Shown piece after piece: positions 47,536-56,407 of a stretch of DNA of 64,000 nucleotides. Below the pieces are notes generated by a model that was not told where the DNA came from, did not search any database, and worked only from the letters and a program-made list of their open reading frames with translations. The stretch comes from Exiguobacterium sp. KRL4 (GTDB lineage Bacteria > Bacillota > Bacilli > Exiguobacteriales > Exiguobacteriaceae). The stretch is taken from the NCBI RefSeq assembly GCF_001870785.1, contig NZ_MOLV01000004.1:186001-250000 (forward strand). The letters run 5' to 3'. A program made the position numbers and the translations under genes. Position 1 is the stretch's first letter, and each line of letters opens with the position of its first letter.

Positions 47536-49755
47536 ATGTCACAAACAAAACAGACGTTTTCGACCGAACTCGGTGGACGTCCTTTAACAATTGAAATCGG
47601 TCAACTGGCCAAACAAGCGAACGGAGCAGCTTTGATTCGTTACGGTGAGACAGCAGTTCTTGCGACGGTCGTTGCGTCAAAACAACCAAAAGACTTGGAT
47701 TTCTTCCCATTAACAGTGAACTATGAAGAAAAATTATATGCAGCAGGTAAGATTCCGGGTGGTTTCTTAAAACGTGAAGGACGTCCAGGTGAAAATGCGA
47801 TTTTAACGTCACGTTTGATTGACCGTCCGATTCGCCCATTGTTCCCGGACGGTTTCCGTCATGACATTCAAGTTGCGACGACGGTCTTATCGTCAGACGA
47901 AGATAACTCACCGGAAGTAGCCGCAATGATCGGGGCATCGATTGCCTTGTCGATTTCAGACATTCCATTTGATGGTCCGATTGCAGGTGTCACGATTGGT
48001 CGTGTCGATGGTGCATTCATCATCAATCCGACATTAAGTCAAGCGGCTGCAAGTGATATCGACCTTCAAGTAGCCGGAACAAAACACGCGGTCAACATGG
48101 TTGAAGCGGGTGCAAAAGAAGTGTCGGAAGAAGCGATGCTCGAAGCGATCCTCCTCGGACATGATGTCATCAAGACATTGATTGCGTTCCAAGAAGAAAT
48201 CGTAGCAGCAGTCGGTAAAGAAAAGTTCGCCTATACGGTGTCTTCATTTGACGAGACGCTTGTCTCTCGCCTGAAAACAGAAGCACTTGCTGAAGTGACG
48301 GCAGCGGTTCAAGTCGAAGAAAAACAAGCACGTGATCTCGCCATCAACGAAGTCATTTCGAAATACATCGATCAGTATGCAGCAGATGATTCCATCACGG
48401 AAGCACAATTAGCGGAAGTTTCAGGAGTCTTGAATAAATTCGTCAAAACAGAAGTCCGTCGATTGATCACAGAAGATAAAGTCCGTCCAGATGGACGAGG
48501 ACTTGCTGAGATTCGTCCACTTGATTCAGAAATCGGATTGTTGCCACGCGCACACGGTTCAGGTCTGTTCACACGTGGTCAAACACAAGTCTTGTCTGTT
48601 GCAACACTAGGTGTCGCAGGCGATGCTCAAATCATCGATGGTCTCGGGTTGAAAGCTGAAAAACGATTCATGCATCACTACAACTTCCCACCGTTCTCAG
48701 TCGGAGAAGCACGTCCGATGCGTGCGCCGGGCCGCCGAGAAATCGGACACGGAGCTCTTGGAGAGCGCGCCTTGTTACCTGTTTTACCGTCTGAAACAGA
48801 TTTCCCGTACACGATTCGTCTTGTTTCAGAAGTTCTGGAATCAAACGGATCGTCTTCACAGGCATCAATCTGTGGATCGATTCTTGCGATGATGGATGCC
48901 GGTGTCCCTCTGAAAGCACCAGTTGCAGGTATCGCGATGGGCTTGATCAAAGAAGGCGAAAACTACTCCATCTTAACAGATATCCAAGGAATGGAAGACC
49001 ATCTCGGTGATATGGACTTTAAAGTGGCCGGTACAAAAGATGGTGTGACCGCTCTTCAAATGGATATGAAGATTGGTGGTATCACACGTCAAATTCTTGA
49101 AGAGGCACTAGAGCAAGCACGCCTCGGTCGTTTACACATCTTGGAACACATGAATTCAGTGATTGCTGAACCACGTGTCGAGTTGTCTAAATATGCACCA
49201 AAAATCGTCACACTCAAAATCAATCCGGATAAAATCCGCGATGTGATTGGACCCGGCGGTAAAGTCATCAACGGCATCATCGATGAGACAGGAGTTAAGA
49301 TCGATATCGATCAAGACGGAACAGTCTTCATCGCATCAACGGATCAAGACGGCATCAATCGTGCGCGTCAGTTGATTGAAGACATCGTTCGTGAAGTCGT
49401 CATCGGTGAAGAATTTGACGGAACGGTTCGCCGCGTCGAAAAATTCGGAGCGTTCGTCGAATTGTTTAAAGGAAAAGATGCACTCGTCCATATCTCTGAA
49501 CTTGCCCTTGAACGTGTTGGTCAAACAGAGGATGTCGTCAAATTAGGTGACAAGTTAAAAGTTCGCGTCACGGAAGTAGATGATAAAGGACGTGTCAATG
49601 CTTCTCATAAAGTACTCCTTGTAGAAGGCATGAGTGCTGAAGATCGTGCTGCCTATGATGAAAAGAAAAAAACAGAGCGTGACAATCGCCCGCCGCGTCG
49701 GGATACTGGATCGCGCCCACCACGTGACGGACAACGTCCACCACGTCGTAACTAA
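47536..49755 (+). CDS. pnp: Polynucleotide phosphorylase
   Basis: 3'-5' phosphorolytic exoribonuclease. 739 aa. Two RNase PH-like domains (first about 10-225, second about 310-540) separated by an all-helical part, then KH ([15 protein letters not shown]) and S1 ([18 protein letters not shown]) domains. The C-terminal tail is rich in Arg, Pro and Asp. Start ATG 47536 follows GAGGGG by 8 nt; the open frame before it is leader. Confidence 0.98.
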   Translation: MSQTKQTFSTELGGRPLTIEIGQLAKQANGAALIRYGETAVLATVVASKQPKDLDFFPLTVNYEEKLYAAGKIPGGFLKREGRPGENAILTSRLIDRPIRPLFPDGFRHDIQVATTVLSSDEDNSPEVAAMIGASIALSISDIPFDGPIAGVTIGRVDGAFIINPTLSQAAASDIDLQVAGTKHAVNMVEAGAKEVSEEAMLEAILLGHDVIKTLIAFQEEIVAAVGKEKFAYTVSSFDETLVSRLKTEALAEVTAAVQVEEKQARDLAINEVISKYIDQYAADDSITEAQLAEVSGVLNKFVKTEVRRLITEDKVRPDGRGLAEIRPLDSEIGLLPRAHGSGLFTRGQTQVLSVATLGVAGDAQIIDGLGLKAEKRFMHHYNFPPFSVGEARPMRAPGRREIGHGALGERALLPVLPSETDFPYTIRLVSEVLESNGSSSQASICGSILAMMDAGVPLKAPVAGIAMGLIKEGENYSILTDIQGMEDHLGDMDFKVAGTKDGVTALQMDMKIGGITRQILEEALEQARLGRLHILEHMNSVIAEPRVELSKYAPKIVTLKINPDKIRDVIGPGGKVINGIIDETGVKIDIDQDGTVFIASTDQDGINRARQLIEDIVREVVIGEEFDGTVRRVEKFGAFVELFKGKDALVHISELALERVGQTEDVVKLGDKLKVRVTEVDDKGRVNASHKVLLVEGMSAEDRAAYDEKKKTERDNRPPRRDTGSRPPRDGQRPPRRN

Positions 49756-49810
49756 TGAAAACAAGGTGGCTCAACGGTGCGGAACGTGCATCGAGAGCCA
49801 CCTTGTTTCA
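49756..49810 (+). terminator. Long inverted repeat between pnp and the M16 peptidase gene
   Basis: 49756-49772 pairs with 49795-49810 along 16 pairs with one bulged A (core AAGGTGGCTC/GAGCCACCTT). The tail after it is only weakly T-rich, so it may be a terminator, a processing site or both. Confidence 0.65.
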
Positions 49811-49831
49811 TATTTGAAGGAGGAATAGACC

Positions 49832-51055
49832 ATGGTCGAACAACTTACATTAGCAAATGGCGTTCGTATCGTCAGTGAACAGATCCCGAATACACGGAGT
49901 GTCGCAACCGGTATCTTCATTAAAGCCGGCTCACGGACGGAAACAAAAGAAGAACACGGTATCAGCCATTTAATCGAACATATGATGTTTAAAGGCACAA
50001 ACCAGCTATCGGCAAAAGAGATTGCCGTTTATTTTGATCGCTTGGGTGGTAATATAAATGCATTCACGAGTAAGGATCAGACGTGTTATTACGTGAAAAC
50101 GTTAGATGAACATGCAATCACGGCTTTTGATGTCTTAGCAGACATGTTTTTAGAGTCGACATTCGACGAAGAAGAACTCGAAAAAGAAAAACGGGTCGTG
50201 ATTGAAGAAATAAAAATGTATGAAGATACCCCGGATGATCTGGTGCATGAATTGTTAGCGATCGCTGCTTATGGGGAAGACGTCATGGCACGACCGATTC
50301 TTGGAACAGAAGAAAGTGTTAAAAGCCTCAGCCGTCAAATGATTTTGGATTATGTCAAGGAGGCCTATGCGCCTGACCAAATCGTCATTTCCATCGCCGG
50401 TCATGTAACGGACGAACTGATCGCACAGGTCAAAACACGTTTTAGTCGCATCGAACCAAGTGAGACGACACGACAAATCCAAGAGCCGGCATTACAAAGT
50501 GAGTCCTTACGTAAGGAAAAAGATACGGAACAGGTCCATGTTTGTTATAATTTCCGTGCGATTCATTCCGCCGACGATCGGTTACCGACTTTAGCATTGT
50601 TGAATAATGCGTTTGGGGCAACGATGTCGAGCCGCCTGTTCCAATCGATTCGTGAAGATCGTGGATTAGCGTATTCTGTCTTTTCGTACTATACGACGTT
50701 TGATGACCATGGGACCTTTACGATTTATGTCGGAACATCAAAAGAGACGCTTGAAGAAGTGGAAACAGTCCTCGCGTCTGAAATCCATCACTTGCTCGAA
50801 CATGGTTTGACCGTAAAAGAACTTGAGGATGGGATTGAACAGTTAAAAGGCTCATTGATTTTAGGAAATGAGAGTACATCGAGTCATATGAACCGTAATG
50901 CTCGGAATGAACTTCATTTAGGAACACATCCGACTTTAGAAGAAGTGTTAGAAGAAGTAGAACGGATTACACCGGAAAACGTGCAGGAAATGATTGCCCA
51001 TATCTTTAGTGAACCACCGGCAAAAGCTTACATCCTACCGGAAATTGAGGAGTGA
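49832..51055 (+). CDS. M16 family zinc peptidase (MlpA/YmxG-like)
   Basis: 407 aa. The inverted zinc motif HXXEH is HLIEH at 46-50, with the downstream Glu in the EEEKRVVIEEIKMYED region near 125. The C-terminal half is the inactive M16 repeat with the family RxxxY-type element (REDRGLAYSVFSYY). Bacillus has mlpA/ymxG at the same place after pnp. Substrate is not known. Binding site GAAGGAGG precedes the start. Confidence 0.92.
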   Translation: MVEQLTLANGVRIVSEQIPNTRSVATGIFIKAGSRTETKEEHGISHLIEHMMFKGTNQLSAKEIAVYFDRLGGNINAFTSKDQTCYYVKTLDEHAITAFDVLADMFLESTFDEEELEKEKRVVIEEIKMYEDTPDDLVHELLAIAAYGEDVMARPILGTEESVKSLSRQMILDYVKEAYAPDQIVISIAGHVTDELIAQVKTRFSRIEPSETTRQIQEPALQSESLRKEKDTEQVHVCYNFRAIHSADDRLPTLALLNNAFGATMSSRLFQSIREDRGLAYSVFSYYTTFDDHGTFTIYVGTSKETLEEVETVLASEIHHLLEHGLTVKELEDGIEQLKGSLILGNESTSSHMNRNARNELHLGTHPTLEEVLEEVERITPENVQEMIAHIFSEPPAKAYILPEIEE

Positions 51056-51059
51056 GACC

Positions 51060-51088
51060 TTGAAACCGAGCGGGGCTTCCCCTACACT
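51060..51088 (+). promoter_or_regulatory. Promoter of the murE-Fem-M15 block
   Basis: TTGAAA (51060-51065), 17-nt spacer, TACACT (51083-51088). The spacer contains a small inverted repeat GGGG-CTT-CCCC. Confidence 0.75.
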
Positions 51089-51137
51089 GAAATAGCATGT
51101 AACTGAAAAACAAGTTGTTGAGAAAGAAGGAATACCC

Positions 51138-52601
51138 TTGAACTTAGCTGAATTAATCGAAGTCATTCAGACTCAAAAAACCGAGCGGATGGTAGAGGCG
51201 GACGTGACCGCGTTAACAACCGATTCACGAGATGTGAAGCCAGGTACGTTGTTTGTCGCAATCAAAGGATATACAGTGGATGGACACGATTATGCACAAC
51301 AAGCCGAAGCGCAGGGGGCCGTCGCAATCGTCTCAGAACGTCTGCTCGATGTGACGATTCCTGTTATTCTTGTCCGAAGTACGACACGAGCGATGGCAGA
51401 ACTTGCCGGTAAATTTTATGATTATCCTTCGGAAAAAATGCGGATGATTGGCATCACCGGAACAAACGGAAAAACGACGACGACGACCATCGTTCGTGAT
51501 GTCTTGGCTCAGTTGGGACGGAAAACGGGTATCATCGGTACCGTCGAAGTCAAAATCGGCGATCGGGTCGTCCCGAGTCGAAATACGACACCACAAAGTT
51601 CAGAATTGCAGGCTTTTTTCCATCAGATGCAGCAAGAGGGTGTTGAAGACGTCATCATGGAAGTTTCCTCACACGGGTTAGAACTCGGACGTGTGACGGG
51701 AACGGACTTCGATGTGGCCGGTTTCACGAATCTGACACACGATCATCTGGATTTCCATAAGACGTTTGAAAATTATGCGCGAGCAAAAGGATTACTGTTT
51801 GCCCAACTCGGTCAACGGTTATCGGATAAAAAAGTAGCCGTCTTAAATGCAGATGATGAAATCAGTCATTTGTTTGAAATGATGACGGGGGCTCGTGTCA
51901 TGACATATGGGATTGAGCAGCCAGCGGACTTGCAAGCGAAAAACATTACACAAACGCTACAGGAAACGACGTTCACGATGGTCTATCAGGAACAAGCCGT
52001 CGAATTGACAGTGCAATTCATCGGTCGATTCAACGTCTATAACTTATTACTCGCAACAGGAATTCTCCTTTCGATCGGCTACGGTCTCCCTGAGATTTCG
52101 AATGCGATCACTCAGATCCAGCCGGCTAAAGGACGGATGCAACGGTTACCGATTGACGGTTACAACATCTATGTCGATTATGCGCATACCCCTGATGGAA
52201 TCGAACAATGCCTCAAGGCGTTAGTGGACGTTCCGAAAGAAAACATCATCTTTTTGATTGGTACGGGTGGCAATCGAGATGTGACGAAACGACCGATGAT
52301 GGGACAACTGGCTTCGACTTACGCAGGAACGGTCGTCATTACGACGGATGATCCTCGTTTTGAATCGTATGAGTCGATTACATCCGGTATCGCATCCGGT
52401 ATGCTCCACGATCAATTCGTTGAAATCGGAGACCGGGAAGAAGCCGTCCGCTACGCAGCGAGTCTCGCTCGACCGGACAACATCGTCATCCTGGCAGGAA
52501 AAGGGCATGAAAAATATCAAATCATTGGGGAGGAAAAAACACCCCTCGACGAAGAACAACTCGTCAAAGAGATGATACGCCAATTGGAGGAAAAGAAGTG
52601 A
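51138..52601 (+). CDS. murE: UDP-MurNAc-tripeptide synthetase (MurE)
   Basis: Adds the third amino acid of the peptidoglycan stem peptide. 487 aa. Mur ligase plan: N-terminal UDP-binding domain (about 1-95), ATPase with GTNGKTTT at 108-115, and a C-terminal ligase domain with PAKGRMQRLP and GKGHEKYQ. The specificity motif that is DNPR in diaminopimelate enzymes reads Asp404-Asp-Pro-Arg407 here, so lysine versus diaminopimelate is open. TTG start 51138 follows AAGAAGGAA by about 7 nt. In most Bacilli murE lies in the division/wall cluster; here it is with a Fem transferase. Confidence 0.93.
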   Translation: MNLAELIEVIQTQKTERMVEADVTALTTDSRDVKPGTLFVAIKGYTVDGHDYAQQAEAQGAVAIVSERLLDVTIPVILVRSTTRAMAELAGKFYDYPSEKMRMIGITGTNGKTTTTTIVRDVLAQLGRKTGIIGTVEVKIGDRVVPSRNTTPQSSELQAFFHQMQQEGVEDVIMEVSSHGLELGRVTGTDFDVAGFTNLTHDHLDFHKTFENYARAKGLLFAQLGQRLSDKKVAVLNADDEISHLFEMMTGARVMTYGIEQPADLQAKNITQTLQETTFTMVYQEQAVELTVQFIGRFNVYNLLLATGILLSIGYGLPEISNAITQIQPAKGRMQRLPIDGYNIYVDYAHTPDGIEQCLKALVDVPKENIIFLIGTGGNRDVTKRPMMGQLASTYAGTVVITTDDPRFESYESITSGIASGMLHDQFVEIGDREEAVRYAASLARPDNIVILAGKGHEKYQIIGEEKTPLDEEQLVKEMIRQLEEKK

Positions 52602-53857
52602 CTTACCAACAACTAGACATCGAACAGAAGCAGTTTGAAGACTTTGTAAAAACACACCCTAAAGGAGATTTGTTGCAATTACCCGCCTGGGGATCCGTTA
52701 AAGCGGCAACCGGTTGGACACATGAGCGGATCGCTGTCGGAACGGCAGACGGACAACTTGTGGGCGTCGCACTGTTATTATTTAAAAAAGTTCCGAAGTT
52801 GCCGTTTACGTTATGTTACGCACCACGCGGCTTTGTCGTCGATTATAGCGATCAGGAAGCGCTCACGGCATTACGGGATGTTGCGATCCGGGTCGCCAAG
52901 CAACGGAAGGCGATTGCGATCAAACTGGATCCAAACGTCGATCGGACAGAGGATCCGACATTAGTACAAGAGATGCATTCACTTGGTTTTAAACACAATG
53001 GATTTGGAGGCGGGTTTGATTATGCGCAACCCCGCTTTACGATGGAAACGAGTCTCGAAGGAACAGAAAAAGAGATTTTTGATCGATTCCATTCGAAGTT
53101 CCGTTATAACGTTCGTTTAGCGGAGCGAAAAGGAATCATCTGTTATGAAGCTTCGCGCGATGAATTAAAAACCTTTGCGAAACTGATGATCGAAACGGGG
53201 GAACGTGATGGTTTCTCCATCCGTGGTCTCGATTATTTTGAAAACTTATATGACCATCTGCATCCGACGGGCGATGCGGCACTATTTTTGACGAAACTGG
53301 ACGTCGTCCGGGCCCTCGAAAATACGGAAGCGGCATTACTTCAAGCCGATAAAGAATTAACAAAGATTCATCGACAACTGGAAAAAGAGACGGTTGAGAA
53401 AAAAATCACGAGTCTAAACAACCGGTTAGAACAGACGACGGCTCAGATTGAAAAAGCAGAGAAGTCCAAGACGGAATTATTGACGATTGCGGCAAAACAT
53501 CCTGATGGCGTGATTTTGTCTGGTGGATTATTGACACTTGCGGGTCGCCGGTCATATTACCTTTACGGGGCTTCGTCAAACGAATATCGGGAATTCATGC
53601 CGAATCATCTGATGCAGTGGACGATGATGCGTCATGCGAAAGCACATGGAGCTCTATCGTACGACTTTGGTGGTGTGAGTGGCTCGACAGATCCAGATGA
53701 TCATTATGCAGGGTTGTACGCCTTTAAATCAGGGTGGGGGAGCGAAATGATTGAAAAGGTCGGTGAGTTTGATTACGTCTTAAACAAACCGTTATACGTG
53801 TTACTTGAAACAGGATTGCCGATCCTTCAAAAAATTCGGAAGAAGTTACGCCGTTAA
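52598..53857 (+). CDS. FemAB-family aminoacyl-tRNA:peptidoglycan transferase
   Basis: 419 aa with two GNAT-like domains split by a helical hairpin (about 240-302: ENTEAALLQADKELTKIHRQ and following), the coiled-coil arm of FemA/FemX. Typical pieces are LLQLPAWGSVKA near residue 26, MHSLGFKHNGFGG, and YLYGASSNEYREFMPNHLMQ near 330. Fem proteins add Gly, Ser or Ala to the side chain of lysine in lipid II. GTG start 52598 has 7-nt spacing to GGAGG and overlaps the murE stop, so the two are coupled. Which residue it adds cannot be read from sequence. Confidence 0.9.
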   Translation: MTYQQLDIEQKQFEDFVKTHPKGDLLQLPAWGSVKAATGWTHERIAVGTADGQLVGVALLLFKKVPKLPFTLCYAPRGFVVDYSDQEALTALRDVAIRVAKQRKAIAIKLDPNVDRTEDPTLVQEMHSLGFKHNGFGGGFDYAQPRFTMETSLEGTEKEIFDRFHSKFRYNVRLAERKGIICYEASRDELKTFAKLMIETGERDGFSIRGLDYFENLYDHLHPTGDAALFLTKLDVVRALENTEAALLQADKELTKIHRQLEKETVEKKITSLNNRLEQTTAQIEKAEKSKTELLTIAAKHPDGVILSGGLLTLAGRRSYYLYGASSNEYREFMPNHLMQWTMMRHAKAHGALSYDFGGVSGSTDPDDHYAGLYAFKSGWGSEMIEKVGEFDYVLNKPLYVLLETGLPILQKIRKKLRR

Positions 53858-54519
53858 TGAAGCGGGGAACATTATTCGTCTGGATCTTGTTCCTGCTCGC
53901 TACGTTTGCGATTGGGTTATTTCTTGCTGCTTCGACCAATCGAATGCCAAGTATTCTGATCGATCAGCCGGAACTCGGGATTGAAAGTTGTCCACGAGAT
54001 CGGGCAGGGGAAGATCGCCTCATTAACGCGAGTGCTAAAAACTTAAAGGGGCTGCATCCAGCCGTTCGGGCAGGAGCAGAGGACTTGATTCGGGTAAGTC
54101 ATTCTTGTTACAACATCGACATCCGGATTACCCAAGGATATCGGACAAACAAACAGCAGGATGTGCTGTATGAACAAGGAAGATCCCGTGCAGGGGACGT
54201 TGTCACAAACGCGCGTGGTGGAGAATCGATGCACAATTATGGTCTTGCGATTGATTTTGTCCAGATGGTTGATGGAGACATCTCTTATGATCTGGAGTAT
54301 GACGGGAACCAGTCCGGAAAAAGTGACTGGCGTGAAGTAGCAGCGGTCGGGAAAGCGCTTGGTTTTGAGTGGGGTGGCGATTGGAAACGATTCGTCGATT
54401 ATCCACATTTTGAAATGACATTCGGATACTCTCTTGACGAACTTCAAGACGATGAACGACCGAGTAGACAAGAAAAAGCCAATCGGACGGAAGAAATCGA
54501 GACACTTTTAAACCCATAA
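53857..54519 (+). CDS. M15 family peptidase (VanY/CwlK-like) with N-terminal anchor
   Basis: 220 aa. An N-terminal membrane segment (about 5-25) anchors or exports it. The zinc ligands are visible: His126 and Asp133 in SMHNYGLAIDF and His184 in YPHFEM. ITQGYRTNKQQDVLYEQGR is the family lead-in. Either a D,D-carboxypeptidase or an L-Ala-D-Glu endopeptidase (CwlK type) fits; the WGGDWKRFVDYPHFE context is closest to the CwlK/phage-lysin group. Starts within the stop of the Fem gene (TAATG), so the three-gene wall unit is tight. Confidence 0.85.
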   Translation: MKRGTLFVWILFLLATFAIGLFLAASTNRMPSILIDQPELGIESCPRDRAGEDRLINASAKNLKGLHPAVRAGAEDLIRVSHSCYNIDIRITQGYRTNKQQDVLYEQGRSRAGDVVTNARGGESMHNYGLAIDFVQMVDGDISYDLEYDGNQSGKSDWREVAAVGKALGFEWGGDWKRFVDYPHFEMTFGYSLDELQDDERPSRQEKANRTEEIETLLNP

Positions 54520-54523
54520 ACAG

Positions 54524-54565
54524 ACATCGTGTGGACCTGTTGATTGGTCACACGATGTTTTTTTT
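54524..54565 (+). terminator. Intrinsic terminator after the M15 peptidase gene
   Basis: ACATCGTGTG (54524-54533) pairs with CACACGATGT (54549-54558), followed by eight Ts. Confidence 0.92.
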
Positions 54566-54585
54566 CGTTTTAATGGTGACTGTTG

Positions 54586-54614
54586 TTGGCAGAATGGCAA
54601 AGTTCGGCTAGAAT
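54586..54614 (+). promoter_or_regulatory. Promoter of the RNase J gene
   Basis: TTGGCA (54586-54591), 17-nt spacer, TAGAAT (54609-54614), 57 nt before the start. Confidence 0.75.
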
Positions 54615-54671
54615 AGTGATAGTGATAAGTGGACGGCTCACGAAAAGTGAATACAAATAGGAGGTCATATC

Positions 54672-56336
54672 GTGTCAAAGAAAAAGACGGAAAAAGTAAG
54701 CGTCTTTGCTCTTGGTGGAGCCGGTGAAATCGGTAAGAACATGTACGTCGTCGAACTCGACGAGGACATCTTCGTAATCGATGCCGGATTAATGTTCCCA
54801 GGAGACGAGATGCTTGGAATCGACAAAGTCATTCCAGACATCAGTTATTTAAAAGAAAACAAAGAACGCATTCAAGGGATTTTCATTACCCACGGTCATG
54901 AAGACCATATCGGTGCGCTCAGTTACGTCTTACGTGACTTAAAAGTACCGGTCTACGGGACACGTTTGACACTTGGGTTGATTGAAATCAAATTAAAAGA
55001 AGCCGGTTTATTGAAGAAGGCAGATCTTCGTCCAATTGATGCCAAGACGAAATTAACCGTAGCGGGTCATTTCATTACCTTCTTCCGTGTGAACCATTCG
55101 ATTCCGGATGCAGTCGGGGTATGTATCCAGACATCACAAGGCGCAATCGTGCATACAGGTGACTTTAAGTTTGATTACACACCTGTCGATGGGAAACAAG
55201 CCGACTTCGGGAAAATCGCAGCCATCGGTCAACGTGGGGTGTTATGTCTCTTATCCGACTCAACGAATGCCGAGCGTCCGGGGATGTCCGGATCAGAATC
55301 GACAGTCGGTTCTGAGTTAAATGATGTCATTTACGAAGCACCAGGTCGTGTCATCGTTGCATCGTTTGCGTCAAACGTCCATCGCTTGCAACAAGTGTTT
55401 GCTGCGGCTGAAGTCAACAATCGTAAAGTCGCTGTTGTCGGCCGAAGTATGGTCAACATCGTAGAAGTTGCCCAACGGTTAAACTACTTACGGTTTAAGC
55501 AAAAAACATTAGTCGAATTGTCAGAAATCAATCGCCTGGACGACAACCAAGTCGTGATTCTGACGACCGGTTCGCAAGGTGAACCGATGGCAGCCCTCAC
55601 ACGGATGGCACGTAATGCGCATAAACAAGTCAACATTCGTCTAAATGATACAGTTGTCGTCGCGGCGTCGCCGATTCCCGGAAATGAGAAGTCGGTCTCG
55701 AAAACAATCGATTTGTTATTCCGTGCGGGAGCGAACGTCATCTACAACCAACGGAAGGTTCACGTCTCAGGTCATGGTCACGCCGAAGATTTGAAATTGA
55801 TGCTGAACTTGATCAAACCGAAGTTCTTCATTCCGATTCACGGTGAATTCCGGATGCAAAAAGCACATAGCCGTTTAGCACAAACGGTTGGTGTCAATGC
55901 GAATAACATTTTTATCATCGAAAATGGGGATGTCGTTGAGTTTGAAAAGCGCAAAGCACGGATGTCGCGTAAAGTAAATGCCGGAAACGTCTTGATTGAC
56001 GGAATCGGTGTCGGCGATGTTGGAAATATCGTCTTGCGTGATCGTCGTCTCTTATCGCAAGATGGGGTCGTACTTTGTGTCATCACAATCAGCCGTAAGA
56101 ACAAAACGATTGTCTCAGGACCCGAAATCATCTCACGTGGATTTGTTTATATGCGTGAGTCAGAAGATATGATCAATGAAGCAAACCGGATTGTTGCGAA
56201 ACAATTGCAAGGGAAATTGACAGGAGAGCTAGATTGGACAGAAATGAAGTCATTGATTCGTGATAAGCTGAGTTCTTATCTATACGAGCAGACGAAACGT
56301 CGTCCAATGATCTTACCGATCATCATGGAAATTTAA
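54672..56336 (+). CDS. rnjB: Ribonuclease J (RnjB position)
   Basis: 554 aa metallo-beta-lactamase/beta-CASP ribonuclease. Zinc motif HGHEDH at 74-79; beta-CASP part includes SDSTNAERPG and TTGSQGEPMAALTRMA; C-terminal VHVSGHGHAEDLKLML and a terminal dimer domain. Placed before the FtsK gene as RNase J2 is in Bacillus subtilis. The J1/J2 distinction is by position only; the intact HGHEDH suggests an active enzyme. GTG start 54672 follows GGAGGT. Confidence 0.93.
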   Translation: MSKKKTEKVSVFALGGAGEIGKNMYVVELDEDIFVIDAGLMFPGDEMLGIDKVIPDISYLKENKERIQGIFITHGHEDHIGALSYVLRDLKVPVYGTRLTLGLIEIKLKEAGLLKKADLRPIDAKTKLTVAGHFITFFRVNHSIPDAVGVCIQTSQGAIVHTGDFKFDYTPVDGKQADFGKIAAIGQRGVLCLLSDSTNAERPGMSGSESTVGSELNDVIYEAPGRVIVASFASNVHRLQQVFAAAEVNNRKVAVVGRSMVNIVEVAQRLNYLRFKQKTLVELSEINRLDDNQVVILTTGSQGEPMAALTRMARNAHKQVNIRLNDTVVVAASPIPGNEKSVSKTIDLLFRAGANVIYNQRKVHVSGHGHAEDLKLMLNLIKPKFFIPIHGEFRMQKAHSRLAQTVGVNANNIFIIENGDVVEFEKRKARMSRKVNAGNVLIDGIGVGDVGNIVLRDRRLLSQDGVVLCVITISRKNKTIVSGPEIISRGFVYMRESEDMINEANRIVAKQLQGKLTGELDWTEMKSLIRDKLSSYLYEQTKRRPMILPIIMEI

Positions 56337-56345
56337 CAAAAAGAG

Positions 56346-56388
56346 CGACTCAAGAAGGCCGATCACTGGTCAGCTGAGTCGTTTTTTT
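56346..56388 (+). terminator. Intrinsic terminator after the RNase J gene
   Basis: CGACTCA (56346-56352) pairs with TGAGTCG (56375-56381), with an inner GGCC/GGTC helix, then seven Ts. Confidence 0.85.
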
Positions 56389-56407
56389 ATCAGGAGGGAA
56401 TCGACAG

